Assembly: GCA_030041005.1 (NCBI GenBank)
Contig: JASHOR010000040.1
Coordinates: 1 to 36,678, forward strand
Length of the DNA stretch: 36,678 bases
From: Xanthobacteraceae bacterium
Lineage (GTDB): Bacteria > Pseudomonadota > Alphaproteobacteria > Rhizobiales > Xanthobacteraceae
Direction: 5' to 3'
Both the position numbers and the translations under genes were made by a program. Every line of letters begins with the position of its first letter. The first letter of the stretch is position 1. Below are positions 1 through 6,497 of this stretch, piece by piece. The notes under the pieces are model-generated. The model did no database searches, had not been told where the DNA came from, and worked only from the letters and a program-made list of their open reading frames with translations.

Positions 1-1130
1 TCTATCTCGACAGCGCACGATTGCTGACGCGCGTGGCGCCGCTGGTGCTCGCCGATGACACATTCGCGCTGAAGGGCGGCACGGCGATCAATCTCTTCGT
101 GCGCGACATGCCCCGTCTCTCGGTCGATCTCGACCTGGTGTTTCCCGACTACACTGCACAGCGCGACGAGGCGCTGAAGCGCATCAGCGAAGCTATCCGC
201 CAATCCGTCGCCCGCCTGAAGAAGCAGGGTTTCCAGACCCACGCGCCGGCTTCGGCGGATGCCGGCGAGACAAAGCTGCTGGTGCGCCAGGGCGCCATCC
301 AGGTGAAGATCGAAGTCAACTTCGTCATGCGCGGCACCGTGCAGCCAGTGCGTCCAGCATCACTCACACAGAAAGCGCGCGACACGTTGCAGGCAGATCT
401 CGAAATCCCGATCGTCTCGCCCGAGGACGTTTATGGCGGCAAGCTGGTGGCGGCGATGGACCGCCAGCATCCCCGCGACCTGTTCGACGTCATGCAGCTC
501 TTCGCGCACGAGGGTATCACCGCTGGCGTCCGCCGCGCCTTCGTTGTCTATCTCGCGAGCCATAACCGGCCGGTGCACGAGGTGCTCTTTCCATCGCTGC
601 GCGACATCCGCCAGGAGTTCGAGAACAATTTCACCGGCATGAATTGCCGACATGTGAAGTCTCCTTTGCGTGTCGCGGGAGACCATTCTCCCGTGCGACG
701 GCGAGACCGTTGCGGGCGCCAGGATGGATCGCTGAACCCGGTCCGCGCGCGGGCCGGGTCGCCTGAGCGCCAACTATTTTGGACCGCGAGGAGGCGCGGG
801 CAGCGCGCCGGGGAAAATAGTTGGCGCGACGGCTTCAACGAGACAGCCGCGCCCGTAGGTCTGAACGCCGCACGCATGGGAGAAGACAATTCCCGCGATC
901 GAGGAGACGGCATAAGCGGCAAACGGACAGGACATCCCAAGCAGGGTGGCGCGCAAGCGCAGTCTCGGCGCCTCTGTCGTGCCCGCGCGATCTCCGCAAG
1001 AACCGGATGGACATCTACCGCTGCGGCCCATACCGCAACACCGAGCGGGCCACCCGGGAGGACCAGCGGACGGGAACGGCCAAGCCTCGCCGCACATGGC
1101 CGTCGGACCTGTCGCAACGCCCCGGCCTGA
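1..1130 (+). CDS. AbiEii-type nucleotidyltransferase toxin homologue, 5' end outside window, C-terminus lost
   Basis: AbiEii proteins are the nucleotidyltransferase toxins of type IV toxin-antitoxin and abortive-infection modules. The frame is open from base 3, ahead of a TTG at 21, so the true start lies left of the window. Visible family features are the GGTAINLF segment followed by SVDLDLVF (the nucleotidyltransferase GG and D-x-D signature), then EDVYGGKLVAAMDRQHPRDLFDVMQL and VHEVLFPSLRDI. The similarity stops near base 640 (NNFTGM). The frame then runs on to 1130 as basic, low-complexity sequence unlike the family, which normally continues for roughly 80 residues. This looks like truncation by a rearrangement, with readthrough into unrelated DNA. 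The usual AbiEi antitoxin partner would lie upstream and is not visible. Toxin activity is doubtful. Confidence 0.7.
   Translation, partial: YLDSARLLTRVAPLVLADDTFALKGGTAINLFVRDMPRLSVDLDLVFPDYTAQRDEALKRISEAIRQSVARLKKQGFQTHAPASADAGETKLLVRQGAIQVKIEVNFVMRGTVQPVRPASLTQKARDTLQADLEIPIVSPEDVYGGKLVAAMDRQHPRDLFDVMQLFAHEGITAGVRRAFVVYLASHNRPVHEVLFPSLRDIRQEFENNFTGMNCRHVKSPLRVAGDHSPVRRRDRCGRQDGSLNPVRARAGSPERQLFWTARRRGQRAGENSWRDGFNETAAPVGLNAARMGEDNSRDRGDGISGKRTGHPKQGGAQAQSRRLCRARAISARTGWTSTAAAHTATPSGPPGRTSGRERPSLAAHGRRTCRNAPA
672..827. repeat. Three consecutive hairpin-forming inverted repeats after the broken AbiEii gene
   Basis: Three inverted repeats follow one another. The first is 672-681 with 688-699, a ten-base stem around ACCATT with a two-base bulge. 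The second is 736-759, a nearly perfect 24-base palindrome with one G-T pair. The third has 14-base perfect arms, GCGCCAACTATTTT at 767-780 and its complement at 814-827; a GGCGCG/CGCGCC hairpin (793-798 with 804-809) sits between them. The surrounding stretch 646-1267 contains no gene that I can support. Reading frames there are open only because of high GC. The hairpins could be a terminator, a mobile-element end or a recombination site; the sequence does not decide. Confidence 0.55.
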
Positions 1131-1267
1131 AGCTGCGGCCTGGGCGGCACTGTGCCGCGATCTGGAATCCTAAGGGTTGCGGGGGTGTTCCCGCGCTCGG
1201 CAACGGGCGCGGACGGACATGCGGCGCATAGGCTGACATGCGCGCCACGCCGCCCGATGGCACACGG

Positions 1268-1684
1268 TCAGCGGTCACGGCGCACCGCTTTCGTCCGCGC
1301 GCGGCGGGCAATAAATTCTCGCAAGAGCGGCAGGAAGAACGCCTTGCTGAAATAACCAAGCGGCGGCTCCGGCTCCAGATAGAAAGAGCGGCCGATCACA
1401 TCCTGATTGTATTCGTCGAGAATGATCCAGAGGCGGAGCGTCCCGTCGAGGCCCGCGCGGCGCTTTTCAGTGTCGGGTATTTCGGCAGCGAAGCGATCTC
1501 GCGCCGGTTCCTGGCTGGTGATGGGAAATAGCACCAGCACGTCGTCGCCCTTTGGCTTTGGGATGCGCACGCCCACGGTGACGGGCCGGGGCTTGCGGCC
1601 TTCGGTTTCGCCGTGCGCCGCTTCGCGCGCCCACAAATAGGGAAAACGGATGACCGCGCCGGTGCGGAAATCCGCGAAGCTCAT
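1268..1684 (-). CDS. PemK/MazF-like toxin (putative)
   Basis: This is a 138-residue protein, the second gene of a two-gene - strand unit. Its ATG overlaps the TGA of the preceding Phd-type antitoxin gene by four bases, the usual layout of a type II toxin-antitoxin operon. The N-terminal FRTGAVIRFPYLW and the GRKPRPVTVGVR segment resemble the strands and basic loop of PemK/MazF endoribonucleases, which cleave mRNA. An FPITSQEP segment follows, matching the next strand of that fold. The C-terminus is rich in arginine. The family call rests on motif resemblance and on the neighbouring antitoxin. The length is slightly above that of a minimal MazF (about 110 residues). It could instead be an uncharacterised toxin of the same fold. 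Confidence 0.6.
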   Translation of the reverse strand: MSFADFRTGAVIRFPYLWAREAAHGETEGRKPRPVTVGVRIPKPKGDDVLVLFPITSQEPARDRFAAEIPDTEKRRAGLDGTLRLWIILDEYNQDVIGRSFYLEPEPPLGYFSKAFFLPLLREFIARRARTKAVRRDR

Positions 1685-1932
1685 CCTTCCTCGCCTTCCG
1701 CCGCATAGTCGTCAACGGCACGGCGGAAATCGGCAAAGTCCTTGCCGGACATGGTGGCGAGCGTGCCCGGCTTGCGCGTATCGCCCCGCGCCGTCAGACG
1801 CCGGTAATCCTCGATACTGAGCAGCACCAAGCGCGGCTTGTTGCGCTGGGTGATGGTGACGGGAGCGCGCAAGGCTTCGGTGATAATGTCGCCGGACTTG
1901 CGGGAAAGATCGCTGGTGGTGTAGCGGGCCAT
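1681..1932 (-). CDS. Phd/YefM-family antitoxin
   Basis: An 83-residue antitoxin-like protein. The N-terminus has the Phd/YefM dimerisation and DNA-binding pattern: SDLSRKSGDIITEAL, then APVTITQRNKPRLVLLSIEDYRRL. The C-terminal part (SGKDFADFRRAVDDYAAEGEEG) is acidic and probably the disordered toxin-binding tail. The ATG at 1932 was preferred over a TTG at 1938 because an AGGAG (1940-1944) lies seven bases upstream of it. Antitoxins of this family bind their own promoter and neutralise the downstream toxin by direct binding. An inverted repeat overlapping the promoter fits autoregulation. Only the pairing with a PemK-like rather than a Doc or YoeB toxin is a little unusual. Confidence 0.8.
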   Translation of the reverse strand: MARYTTSDLSRKSGDIITEALRAPVTITQRNKPRLVLLSIEDYRRLTARGDTRKPGTLATMSGKDFADFRRAVDDYAAEGEEG

Positions 1933-1944
1933 TGGCAAACTCCT

Positions 1945-1981
1945 ATTGCTGCAATATACAGCAATCCTGTATTTCCTGCAA
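1945..1981 (-). promoter_or_regulatory. Promoter and overlapping operator of the Phd/PemK-like operon
   Basis: Read on the - strand there is a -35-like TTGCAG (1976-1981), a 17-base spacer and a -10-like TATATT (1953-1958). The -10 box lies inside a perfect 7-base inverted repeat, ATTGCTG (1945-1951) and CAGCAAT (1959-1965), separated by seven bases. A dimeric antitoxin bound there would cover the -10 element, as expected for autorepression. The gap 1982-2211 beyond it shows only short GC hairpins and no supported gene. Confidence 0.55.
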
Positions 1982-2211
1982 GAGCGAAATCCGGCGGATC
2001 AGCCGCCGCCCCGCCATTTCAAACACCGCCTGACAGGCGGGCATGGCGTGACCTTCGATCTGACACGACGCACTGCGTCCTGGCAGCGTTCGGGACCGGC
2101 TTTCCGCACCATCGGCAGGGGCCCTCGCTAGAATTTGGGTCGGCGAGGCCAGCGCCGCGCCCGGCCCACCGATGTAGCATCACCCCCTGCGCCTGGTGTT
2201 ACAGGAGGCTC

Positions 2212-2268
2212 ATGGAATGCTCCCTGCATGGCGGCGCCGAATCGGAAGTTCTAGGACAGAATAAATAG
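2212..2268 (+). CDS. Possible tiny leader ORF (18 residues)
   Basis: An ATG at 2212 opens an 18-codon frame that ends in TAG at 2266-2268. The last G of that stop is the first base of the GTG of the next small gene (TAGTG junction), which suggests translational coupling. A strong AGGAGG (2203-2208) sits only three bases before this ATG. It is better spaced for a second ATG at 2217 in another frame (15 codons). Which of the two is used, if either, cannot be told. It may simply be the ribosome entry point for the operon. Confidence 0.25.
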   Translation: MECSLHGGAESEVLGQNK

Positions 2269-2402
2269 TGGGCACGATTTTGCTCCTGCTCGCTCGGCTT
2301 GCCGCGATCGGCCTGGGGCTGGCCGGAATCGTTATTGGCGTGCTGTTTCTGTTTTTCGCCGGCAAGGAAATCCTCTATCTCGTCAAGGACCGGCCGTCCT
2401 GA
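2268..2402 (+). CDS. Small single-pass membrane protein (44 residues)
   Basis: The GTG at 2268 opens a 44-residue frame made almost entirely of one hydrophobic segment (about residues 3-32, leucine, alanine, glycine and isoleucine rich). A short charged tail, AGKEILYLVKDRPS, follows. It was found by reading the gap before the next gene and is too short for most gene callers. A weak AGGAC (2253-2257) precedes it. It lies 30 bases upstream of the 116-residue gene in the same direction, so it is probably the first or second cistron of that operon. Function unknown; small hydrophobic proteins in such islands can be toxins, holin-like proteins or membrane partners. Confidence 0.4.
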   Translation: MGTILLLLARLAAIGLGLAGIVIGVLFLFFAGKEILYLVKDRPS

Positions 2403-2432
2403 CGTGACGAAAAGGCAGCGTCGGAGAAGATA

Positions 2433-2783
2433 GTGCACCGAAGCGAGTTTCTCGAACTGCTGAAGCGGCGGTTGCCGGAACTGCGCATCGCGGTAAATCG
2501 GCAAGAAGGGCTGCTGCATTTCGAGGTTGGAGAGCTGCGGAAACATGCACAGCGGGCGATATATGACGAAGATAGAGTGCTTCTCGCAATATGCTTTCGT
2601 CTTGCCGAAGAGGGCTACGCCAAGGGCGACAAAGAACTCCAAAACGCGATCGATACGTCCTTCGTGGAGGAGCTTGAGTTCAAGACGCCGCACAACTCCT
2701 ATCCTTGGGCGTGGGAGATGATGCCTAGCGTACTGAAACGGCTTTATCTGGAGTTTCACGGAGATCAGAGAATTCCGCCATGA
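2433..2783 (+). CDS. Uncharacterised 116-residue protein, DUF7674-like
   Basis: The GTG start is supported by GGAG about seven bases upstream. The protein is soluble and helical in character. It reads FLELLKRRLPELRIAVNRQEGLLHFEVGEL early on, then AICFRLAEEGYAKGDKELQNAI, and ends with WAWEMMPSVLKRLYLEFHG. From memory this pattern matches the small DUF7674 family, often seen beside polymorphic-toxin or other accessory genes, but I could not check it. The stop codon overlaps the ATG of the next gene by four bases (2780-2783), so the two are almost certainly co-translated. No catalytic motif or membrane segment is evident. An immunity-type role is only a guess from genomic context. Confidence 0.6.
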   Translation: MHRSEFLELLKRRLPELRIAVNRQEGLLHFEVGELRKHAQRAIYDEDRVLLAICFRLAEEGYAKGDKELQNAIDTSFVEELEFKTPHNSYPWAWEMMPSVLKRLYLEFHGDQRIPP

Positions 2784-3079
2784 CCAACCAAGGGATTGAA
2801 CTCGCGCGCCAGCAAGGAACCACATCCCGCCATGTGCGCCTCTATATGCGAGACGACGGAGGGATCATGTTCGAGGGCCAGGACCTCGGCCCCAGTGTCG
2901 AAGAAGTATTCGGCGACAGCGACTATGAATACTGGGTGCACGTGCCGCCCAGCGCGCTGCAAAAGCTCGCTTTCGAACTCTTGCGGGAGAAATACACCGG
3001 CCAGTTGAACGCCGTGGAGGCGTTCCGGGATTGGTGCAAGGCCCACGGCGTCGAACACAAATTCTCAAACTATGCCTGA
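2780..3079 (+). CDS. Uncharacterised 99-residue protein, coupled to the upstream gene
   Basis: The ATG at 2780 overlaps the preceding stop (ATGA) and has no clear ribosome-binding site of its own, so expression probably depends on translation of the upstream gene. The protein is acidic in its middle part (YMRDDGGIMFEGQDLGPSVEEVFGDSDYEYWVHV), followed by a helical LQKLAFELLREKY stretch and a DWCKAHGVEH end. I do not recognise a family. The strand-rich first half with a following helix and the acidic surface would fit a small binding or immunity-type protein, but nothing in the sequence proves it. Confidence 0.55.
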   Translation: MTNQGIELARQQGTTSRHVRLYMRDDGGIMFEGQDLGPSVEEVFGDSDYEYWVHVPPSALQKLAFELLREKYTGQLNAVEAFRDWCKAHGVEHKFSNYA

Positions 3080-3133
3080 ACAATCCTGTCACGCGCCCGA
3101 ACTCTTGAAGGTGCGGTCATCGAGACCCATCTG

Positions 3134-3472
3134 ATGGATGCGGATGCCGCATACAGGTTTCTCCGCTATCCGGCCTATAGCCTCTATCATGTGTCGTCGC
3201 TCGAACAGTCGAAAGCGGGAGGTTACCCGTACGACATCGTGCCGGTGTTTCGCACTTACGATACGCAGCTACAAGCAGACGTGATCGCGGCCTTGAAATG
3301 GGTCGAGAGCACGGGTGTCATTGGCTGGGATTCCATCCTTCCAAGTCTTCCTCATTCCGATTCATTCCGGCGCGCGCATCTCAGATCGGTGCTCCACCGG
3401 ATTTATTCCACTTATGAGGAATTGACGGATAGCGGGAGCGGGCTGGCGGACGATTATTCGCATCGCAGCTAA
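3134..3472 (+). CDS. Uncharacterised 112-residue protein
   Basis: This is the last + strand gene of the small-gene run, 54 bases after the previous stop. The ATG at 3134 is the first usable start, because an in-frame TTG at 3104 is followed by a stop after nine codons. The protein is rich in tyrosine and serine. It contains AAYRFLRYPAYSLYHVSSLEQ, VFRTYDTQLQADVIAALKWVES and a helical RAHLRSVLHRIYSTYEEL segment. It has no signal peptide or membrane segment. I recognise no family. It may belong to the same functional unit as the two coupled genes before it, but the wider gap makes that less certain. Confidence 0.45.
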   Translation: MDADAAYRFLRYPAYSLYHVSSLEQSKAGGYPYDIVPVFRTYDTQLQADVIAALKWVESTGVIGWDSILPSLPHSDSFRRAHLRSVLHRIYSTYEELTDSGSGLADDYSHRS

Positions 3473-3521
3473 AATACGCAAACATCCGATTGAAGTTCGC
3501 CGGGCGAAAATCGCCCGTTCA

Positions 3522-3962
3522 TCAGTTCGCAATTGCGCCCGCGCTGCACCCCGTGATTCGCCATCGGTCACTGTGCTTTTCGAGCCTACAATTGAATTCG
3601 TGGAACCCGAAAAGTCCATTTGTGCCGTCATAGCTGTTTGAATAGCTGACTGTGGCGTGTTCGCTTCGCACGTCATATTTCGGTTTGCGGAAAAAGACGC
3701 GCCATCCCCGCGTGGCATCGGTCGTCTGGACCGTGAGGTTCATCTTCTGCCAGTCGCAGGCGGCTCCGAATGAGGCAAAACTCAGCGGATAATGTGTCTG
3801 AGTGTCGAGCACTTGGGCCACGATCTGGCAGTCGTCCGGCGTGACCGGCTCAGTATTCGGTGTGTTATATTGCGCCAGCGCATCCGGGCTGACCAGCATG
3901 CCGGCGATCGCGATAACGGTGGCTGAAAGAGGAGGTCTATTTATGTACTTTATATATGCCAA
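3522..3962 (-). CDS. Secreted or periplasmic uncharacterised protein (146 residues)
   Basis: The N-terminus looks like a Sec signal peptide: a basic start, a hydrophobic core (LSATVIAIAGMLV), then SPDALA before QYN, so cleavage after ALA near residue 30 is likely. The mature part contains four cysteines (in DDCQIV, AACDWQ, FNCRLE and TGCSAG), which could form two disulfides in the periplasm. The best available start is a TTG at 3962, with AAGGA about nine bases upstream; no ATG fits. I recognise no family. The reading direction is opposite to the small-gene run, and the two stop codons face each other across about 50 bases. Confidence 0.5.
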   Translation of the reverse strand: MAYIKYINRPPLSATVIAIAGMLVSPDALAQYNTPNTEPVTPDDCQIVAQVLDTQTHYPLSFASFGAACDWQKMNLTVQTTDATRGWRVFFRKPKYDVRSEHATVSYSNSYDGTNGLFGFHEFNCRLEKHSDRWRITGCSAGAIAN

Positions 3963-4192
3963 TGGCTGCTATCCTTCTTGCCGGATGCTTGCGCCTAAAA
4001 CAAGCGCGCCATTTCATCGAAAATCTCACATCTTGGGGCTCCGTTCTTTGCCGGGTCGCTCCTGCGTCCGACTGGAAACGGGGCTCTCAAACCCTTAGAC
4101 GAACGCGCTGCGGTTTTTTGCCAACCCATCGACCCCATGCACTTCGACGGCGGATGACGAAGTTCGTAACGGCATACAGAGGATTTTGGGTT

Positions 4193-4501
4193 CTAAGCGG
4201 CCAAGGCGTCCTTGACCGCCTTTGGGTTTCGCTGAATCACCAGCAAATATGCCCGCACCACCGAATCCGGATGCGTGCGGCCCTGTTCCAAATCGCGCAG
4301 CCGTCCGAGATTGAAACCATAGCGCAGGGCAAAGGTTTCCTGTGTTAGCCCTGTGGCTTCCCTGATCGCTTTCACATCGACATTTTCGGGAATATGGACC
4401 TTGTACCGCGACGGATCGGCTTCGCCACGCGCATACGCAAGAGCTTCCTTGGCTCCCGTCATGATGCCCTCGAACACGGTCTCCTTCTTCCGCTTTTTCA
4501 T
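4193..4501 (-). CDS. HTH (XRE-type) antitoxin of a RelE/HigB pair
   Basis: A 102-residue protein with a basic N-terminus and a helix-turn-helix in the second half: VKAIREATGLTQETFALRYGFNLGRLRDLEQGR matches the XRE/Cro DNA-binding fold. It follows the toxin gene in the same direction with a four-base ATGA overlap (4498-4501). This toxin-first order is typical of higBA-like modules. Such antitoxins bind the toxin and repress the shared promoter. The gene itself is intact, unlike the toxin. It may persist as a regulator after toxin decay. Family placement is confident; the precise subfamily is not. Confidence 0.8.
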   Translation of the reverse strand: MKKRKKETVFEGIMTGAKEALAYARGEADPSRYKVHIPENVDVKAIREATGLTQETFALRYGFNLGRLRDLEQGRTHPDSVVRAYLLVIQRNPKAVKDALAA

Positions 4502-4861
4502 TTTGCACTCCGCGCGGGCCTTACACGGCCGTAAGTCTCTACGATTTCCTTTGTAACGGTCCGCAGTGCGTTCCGCTGCTTGCCGTCCAAGTCGTCCCTG
4601 TCCGCCTTCGAATAGGCGTAAAACAGAAACAGTGGAATTTCAGGTCCAGAAAAAAACGTAATAACCCTGTAGCCGCCACTCTTCCCTTTTCCCGCGCCCG
4701 GCCACCCGGACCTTCCTGCAACCGCCCGTGCCCTTGATCTCGTCACCTGAGTCCGGGTTCGCCGCCAGGTAATCAATAAGCTGAACAATCTCCTTTTCCA
4801 CCATCCCGGCCTGCGCGGCGGATTTCTGAAAAGAGGGCGTTTCGATGACCGTTTGCATCAT
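4498..4861 (-). pseudogene. RelE/HigB-type toxin, interrupted by a +1 frameshift
   Basis: Two overlapping frames together give one RelE-family toxin. The first (from the ATG at 4861) reads MQTVIETPSFQKSAA, LIDYLAANPDSGDEI and GGCRKVRVAGRGK. The second continues as KSGGYRVITFFSGPEIPLFLFYAYSKADRDDL. The join is at a run of four A on the coding strand (+ strand TTTT, 4687-4690), where skipping one base restores RGKGKSGGYR, the conserved core of this family. The simplest reading is a one-base insertion in a homopolymer, making the toxin a pseudogene. A sequencing error or programmed +1 frameshifting is also possible. Intact members of this family are translation-dependent or free mRNA endoribonucleases. 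Confidence 0.7.
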
Positions 4862-4862
4862 C

Positions 4863-4891
4863 TATATACGGAATTTCCGTAGTTCTGTCAA
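4863..4891 (-). promoter_or_regulatory. Promoter with palindromic operator for the RelE/HTH module
   Basis: On the - strand a perfect -35 TTGACA (4886-4891) is followed by a 17-base spacer and TATATA (4863-4868). The spacer contains the palindrome ACGGAATTTCCGT (4868-4880), a likely binding site for the HTH antitoxin. The -10 box ends one base before the first ATG (4861), so transcription would begin at or near the second ATG (4858), predicting a leaderless mRNA. Confidence 0.6.
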
Positions 4892-4930
4892 GGGGAACAT
4901 TCGCAGGGGATCATAGCTCCGCAGGCTCCA

Positions 4931-5560
4931 ATGGTGGCAAGAATGCGGCTGACGATCCGCCCCCTCCTCTACAGCGCCAGTGTCTGCCGATCTGCTGTGC
5001 AACTGGCCGATCGACTGCTCCAGATCAGGCCGTTTGCCCCAGATGATCTTCTTCCCGCCGACTGGCGCGATATTCTCAACGCATGGCTTGCGGGTGTGCC
5101 AGTCAGCGAAATCGGCCCGGAGAATGTGCGCTTCATCGAGGACGCGTTTACCTATCGGCTTGTGTGGGCGCTCGAAGCGTTGCGCATGCGCAGAATTGCC
5201 TTAGGGTGGGAGTCGGAAATCATTTCCGGAGGAGCGGCAGCATGCCTCGAAACAGGGCTGCCGCGCTTCGTCATGGCGATGCTGGTAAGGGCAGGACTCC
5301 CTTCGCGGGCCGGGGCGCTGGCGGCGGTCAACGATCTGGACCCGGTCTTTGTCGATAGCGCAGGTCTGGTGGGATGGCTTGAAAGCAACGAAGTAGCTGC
5401 GCTCACGGACACAGGAGAATGGCCGACGCCTGAAACAGCGGAAATCTGGCAGAAGTTTCGCGCCGACATGCTTAGGAGCGGCTCGCAAAAGTGGAGCGAC
5501 AGCGAGTGGCGCCGCAATGTTGATCCAGACACATATCGACTCGACCCAATTCCGCGCTGA
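4931..5560 (+). CDS. Orphan 209-residue protein, possibly the C-terminal remnant of a large accessory protein
   Basis: The reading frame is well formed after about residue 35: DWRDILNAWLAGVPVSEIGPENVRFIEDAFTYRLVWALEALRMRR, then CLETGLPRFVMAMLVRAGL and WPTPETAEIWQKFRADM. The pattern reminds me of the C-terminal region of large DEAD/DEAH-box helicases found in defence islands, where such a tail follows the motor domains. No helicase motif is present here and the frame is closed by TAG at 4880, so the rest of the protein is missing. It may therefore be a remnant, or a stand-alone gene of unknown function. The first 30 residues are poorly convincing and the true start is uncertain. Confidence 0.45.
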   Translation: MVARMRLTIRPLLYSASVCRSAVQLADRLLQIRPFAPDDLLPADWRDILNAWLAGVPVSEIGPENVRFIEDAFTYRLVWALEALRMRRIALGWESEIISGGAAACLETGLPRFVMAMLVRAGLPSRAGALAAVNDLDPVFVDSAGLVGWLESNEVAALTDTGEWPTPETAEIWQKFRADMLRSGSQKWSDSEWRRNVDPDTYRLDPIPR

Positions 5561-6497
5561 CCCTACAGGCTCGAAGTCAACGATCAGGATCACTCGGTTT
5601 GGATTTGTACACCGGATTTCCAGCGCGTTGTGAAGCTCCGCCGAGCCATGACCGATCGCCGGCCTAGTGTATTGAGTGCTCGATTTGAAGAGGGCAGCGC
5701 GCAAGCCGTCATTAGACGGCTTGGACGCTCGCGCGCGATTTGGTCTCAGGCTTAGTCGTAAATGGGCTGATAACGCGGCAGCGTCCGCTCCGTCTATCAC
5801 GAAAATCACCGATCGGTGTCTCCACCTTTCGGTGACAATCCGGTTCGCGGCCGACAAGGATGAATGACATCTGCGTTGCCGCTTGCTGTCGCGGCGTGCA
5901 CGGGCTCAGTCATGTGCTGATGACCCGATAAGCCTCAAATCAGGACGGCGCCGCAGGCGAATTCTCGCACGCTCTGTGCGCGGTGATCTCTATCTACTGA
6001 AGAGCGTCGCGATCCTGTAGCCCGTCCATTCTGGCGAGGGTGAGCGTGGTGTGCTAAGAAGTGCTGACGGTATTTTTTCGAAGCATGCGCTGATCAGACT
6101 GCGTGGGCCTTGCGCAAGAAATCGACCAATCGTTGTCAATAGTCCTCGAAACCGCGCAAAATCCGAAGCGCCCGAATTTTCCTTTGGAATCATAAGCAAA
6201 AAATTTTGACGGCTCGTTGTTCGGACTTCGGGCGTCGTCAGAAAAAGTTTGCGCTTATAAATCAGCGCCTTACGATGCGTTGAGAGAATCGAGTGGGAGT
6301 GAGGGGGACGGGACCAGCGATTCGACGCCGCTAAAAGCTCTCATGGTGGTGCCGGCTCGAAGCAGCCGTTCGGCAGCAGTCGCAGATCGGCCGCCTGCTG
6401 CGCGGCGGTTGCCGTTCGGATCCCGAGCGGCTATTGAAAAAGTTGCGGTCGGAATTGCACCCGTCAGGATGCCAAAAAATTTGCAGTGAGGATTGAA
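5561..6497. other. 0.9 kb stretch without a supported gene; one hairpin
   Basis: No frame here shows a recognisable family or a convincing start site, and no tRNA, integrase or insertion sequence was seen. A perfect 9-base stem with an ATTA loop (5702-5723) lies 140 bases after the preceding stop and could end that transcript, although no T run follows. Several stretches (for example 6060-6220) look more A+T rich than the flanking core genes. This is probably the decayed right end of the accessory region. Confidence 0.4.

Noticed and set aside
548-1150. - strand frames in the region after AbiEii
   Set aside because: Rich in arginine, proline and serine, crossing the three hairpins, with no motif or start signal.
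3956-4348. + strand frame beginning like a lipoprotein (AAILLAGC)
   Set aside because: The start resembles a lipobox, and a GGAGG stands before a nearby ATG in another frame, but the rest runs antisense into the HTH antitoxin gene and has no protein-like pattern.
6217-6489. 90-residue + strand frame before the ArsC-like gene
   Set aside because: Low-complexity serine/alanine/arginine composition, no ribosome-binding site and no family.
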